Source of the DNA: Pseudomonadota bacterium
GTDB taxonomy: Bacteria; Pseudomonadota; Gammaproteobacteria; Burkholderiales; Ferrovaceae
Length of the DNA stretch: 7,748 bases
Direction: 5' to 3'
NCBI GenBank assembly: GCA_021804345.1
Contig: JAJZHV010000044.1
Coordinates: 1 to 7,748 of the forward strand
Position 1 is the first letter of the stretch. Every line of letters starts with the position of its first letter. The position numbers and the translations under genes are program-made. Below the pieces are notes generated by a model. It did no database searches, was not told the DNA's origin, and worked only from the letters and a program-made list of their open reading frames with translations. Shown here in pieces: positions 7,146 to 7,748 of this stretch.

Positions 7146-7163
7146 GGTTTGAGAATTCAAACC
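7146..7163 (-). promoter_or_regulatory. Stem-loop in the hisC-hisB intergenic gap
   Basis: GGTTTGA, a 4-nt loop, then TCAAACC: a perfect 7-bp inverted repeat filling the middle of the 42-nt gap. A direct repeat CACAGGT (minus strand) flanks it, at 7161-7167 and 7138-7144. The second copy holds the AGG that probably serves as the hisB ribosome-binding site. No T-run follows, so this is not a normal intrinsic terminator. It may be an RNA-processing or stability element, a control on hisB translation, or a protein-binding dyad; the sequence alone cannot decide. Confidence 0.4.
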
Positions 7164-7171
7164 TGTGAGGG

Positions 7172-7748
7172 TTAGTCGGAGAAAACGGTTCGTGCCAGCA
7201 CGTTCTGGAATGCGGTCAGAAACTGCTGGTTTTCTTCGGGTGAACCCACCGTCACGCGCAGACAATCCGCCAGTAGAGCATGAGCTTTTCCCAAATTCTT
7301 GATTAATATACCACGATGACGCAGAGCGTCAAAGATGCGAGCCGCGCTCGCCACACGCAGTAGCAAAAAATTGGCTTCGCTCGGATAAACCGTTACCCCT
7401 TCGAGTAAGGCCAATTGACTGCGCAGCACTTCCCGCTGCTGGCGAATGCGCCCTGTTTGCTCCTGTAATACCGACAGATGACGCAGCATATAAGTGGCGA
7501 CCGCCTGATCTGGCACGGAAATATTATAGGGCAAGCGGACCTTTTCCAGTTGGTCGACCAGTGCCCGAGGCCCCGCCAAAAACCCCAGACGAATTCCGGC
7601 CAAGCCCAACTTGGAGAGCGTACGCATCACCAGCAAGTTGGGATAGTTGAGCAATTCTGGCAAAAAAGATTGGTCCGTAAAGGGAAAGTACGCTTCGTCC
7701 ACCACCACCAATCCGGATGTTTGCTGCAACACCGTGCGCAGCAGGGCA
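7172..7748 (-). CDS. hisC: Histidinol-phosphate aminotransferase, C-terminal part (cut by right window edge)
   Basis: The last 192 or so residues of a PLP-dependent, fold-type I aminotransferase. The frame runs open through position 7748, so roughly the first half is missing. The PLP-binding lysine lies in TLSKLGLAGIRLG (Lys codon 7610-7612) and the cofactor-contacting Asp in VVVDEAYFPF (codon 7697-7699). A conserved Arg sits near the end in LRVTVGS. It converts imidazole acetol phosphate and glutamate to histidinol phosphate. Related class members include aromatic and threonine-phosphate (CobD-like) aminotransferases, but the DEAY/SKxxGLAGxRLG pattern and the position directly before hisB favour HisC. 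It ends with TAA, 42 nt before hisB. Confidence 0.92.
   Translation of the reverse strand, partial: ALLRTVLQQTSGLVVVDEAYFPFTDQSFLPELLNYPNLLVMRTLSKLGLAGIRLGFLAGPRALVDQLEKVRLPYNISVPDQAVATYMLRHLSVLQEQTGRIRQQREVLRSQLALLEGVTVYPSEANFLLLRVASAARIFDALRHRGILIKNLGKAHALLADCLRVTVGSPEENQQFLTAFQNVLARTVFSD

Overview
The window is a compact housekeeping block from a proteobacterium. It holds the distal half of a histidine-biosynthesis operon that runs on without a break into the twin-arginine translocation (Tat) genes. Beyond the Tat genes lie a membrane-anchored HtrA protease gene and the start of a Rieske iron-sulfur protein gene. The order his - HIT - tatABC - htrA - petA resembles one known from betaproteobacteria and Acidithiobacillus. 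Unfused hisI and hisE, a monofunctional hisB, a moderately GC-rich base composition (judged by eye) and the Rieske N-terminus all suggest an Acidithiobacillus-like organism. The genus is an inference from memory, not a database match.

Layout, left to right. Positions 1-267 (minus strand) encode the N-terminus of a Rieske protein (petA) with a twin-arginine signal/anchor. Positions 268-432 are a divergent intergenic region with a candidate extended -10 promoter for petA and a small dyad. Positions 433-1602 (plus strand) encode a DegS-like HtrA protease with one membrane anchor and one PDZ domain. Its 3' end overlaps that of tatC by 32 bp, tail to tail. From 1571 to the right edge every gene is on the minus strand. 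In transcription order (right to left) they are hisC (cut by the window edge), hisB, hisH, hisA, hisF, hisI, hisE, a HIT-family protein gene, tatA, tatB and tatC.

How the genes work together. HisE and HisI convert phosphoribosyl-ATP to ProFAR, HisA isomerises it, and the HisH-HisF complex makes imidazole glycerol phosphate plus AICAR. HisB dehydrates that product and HisC transaminates it. hisG, hisD and a histidinol-phosphate phosphatase are not in the window. TatA, TatB and TatC form the translocase that would be expected to insert the adjacent Rieske protein. The his-tat genes are tightly packed: overlaps of 4 nt (hisF/hisI and tatB/tatC) and 8 nt (hisI/hisE), and gaps of 1-42 nt elsewhere. 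I saw no intrinsic terminator between them, which suggests one long transcript with translational coupling.

I found no previously undescribed system, mobile element, CRISPR array, tRNA or rRNA. The points most worth a second look are the hisC-hisB stem-loop with flanking direct repeats, the dyad in the petA/htrA divergent region, the convergent htrA/tatC overlap, and the linkage of Tat machinery to a Tat-type substrate.
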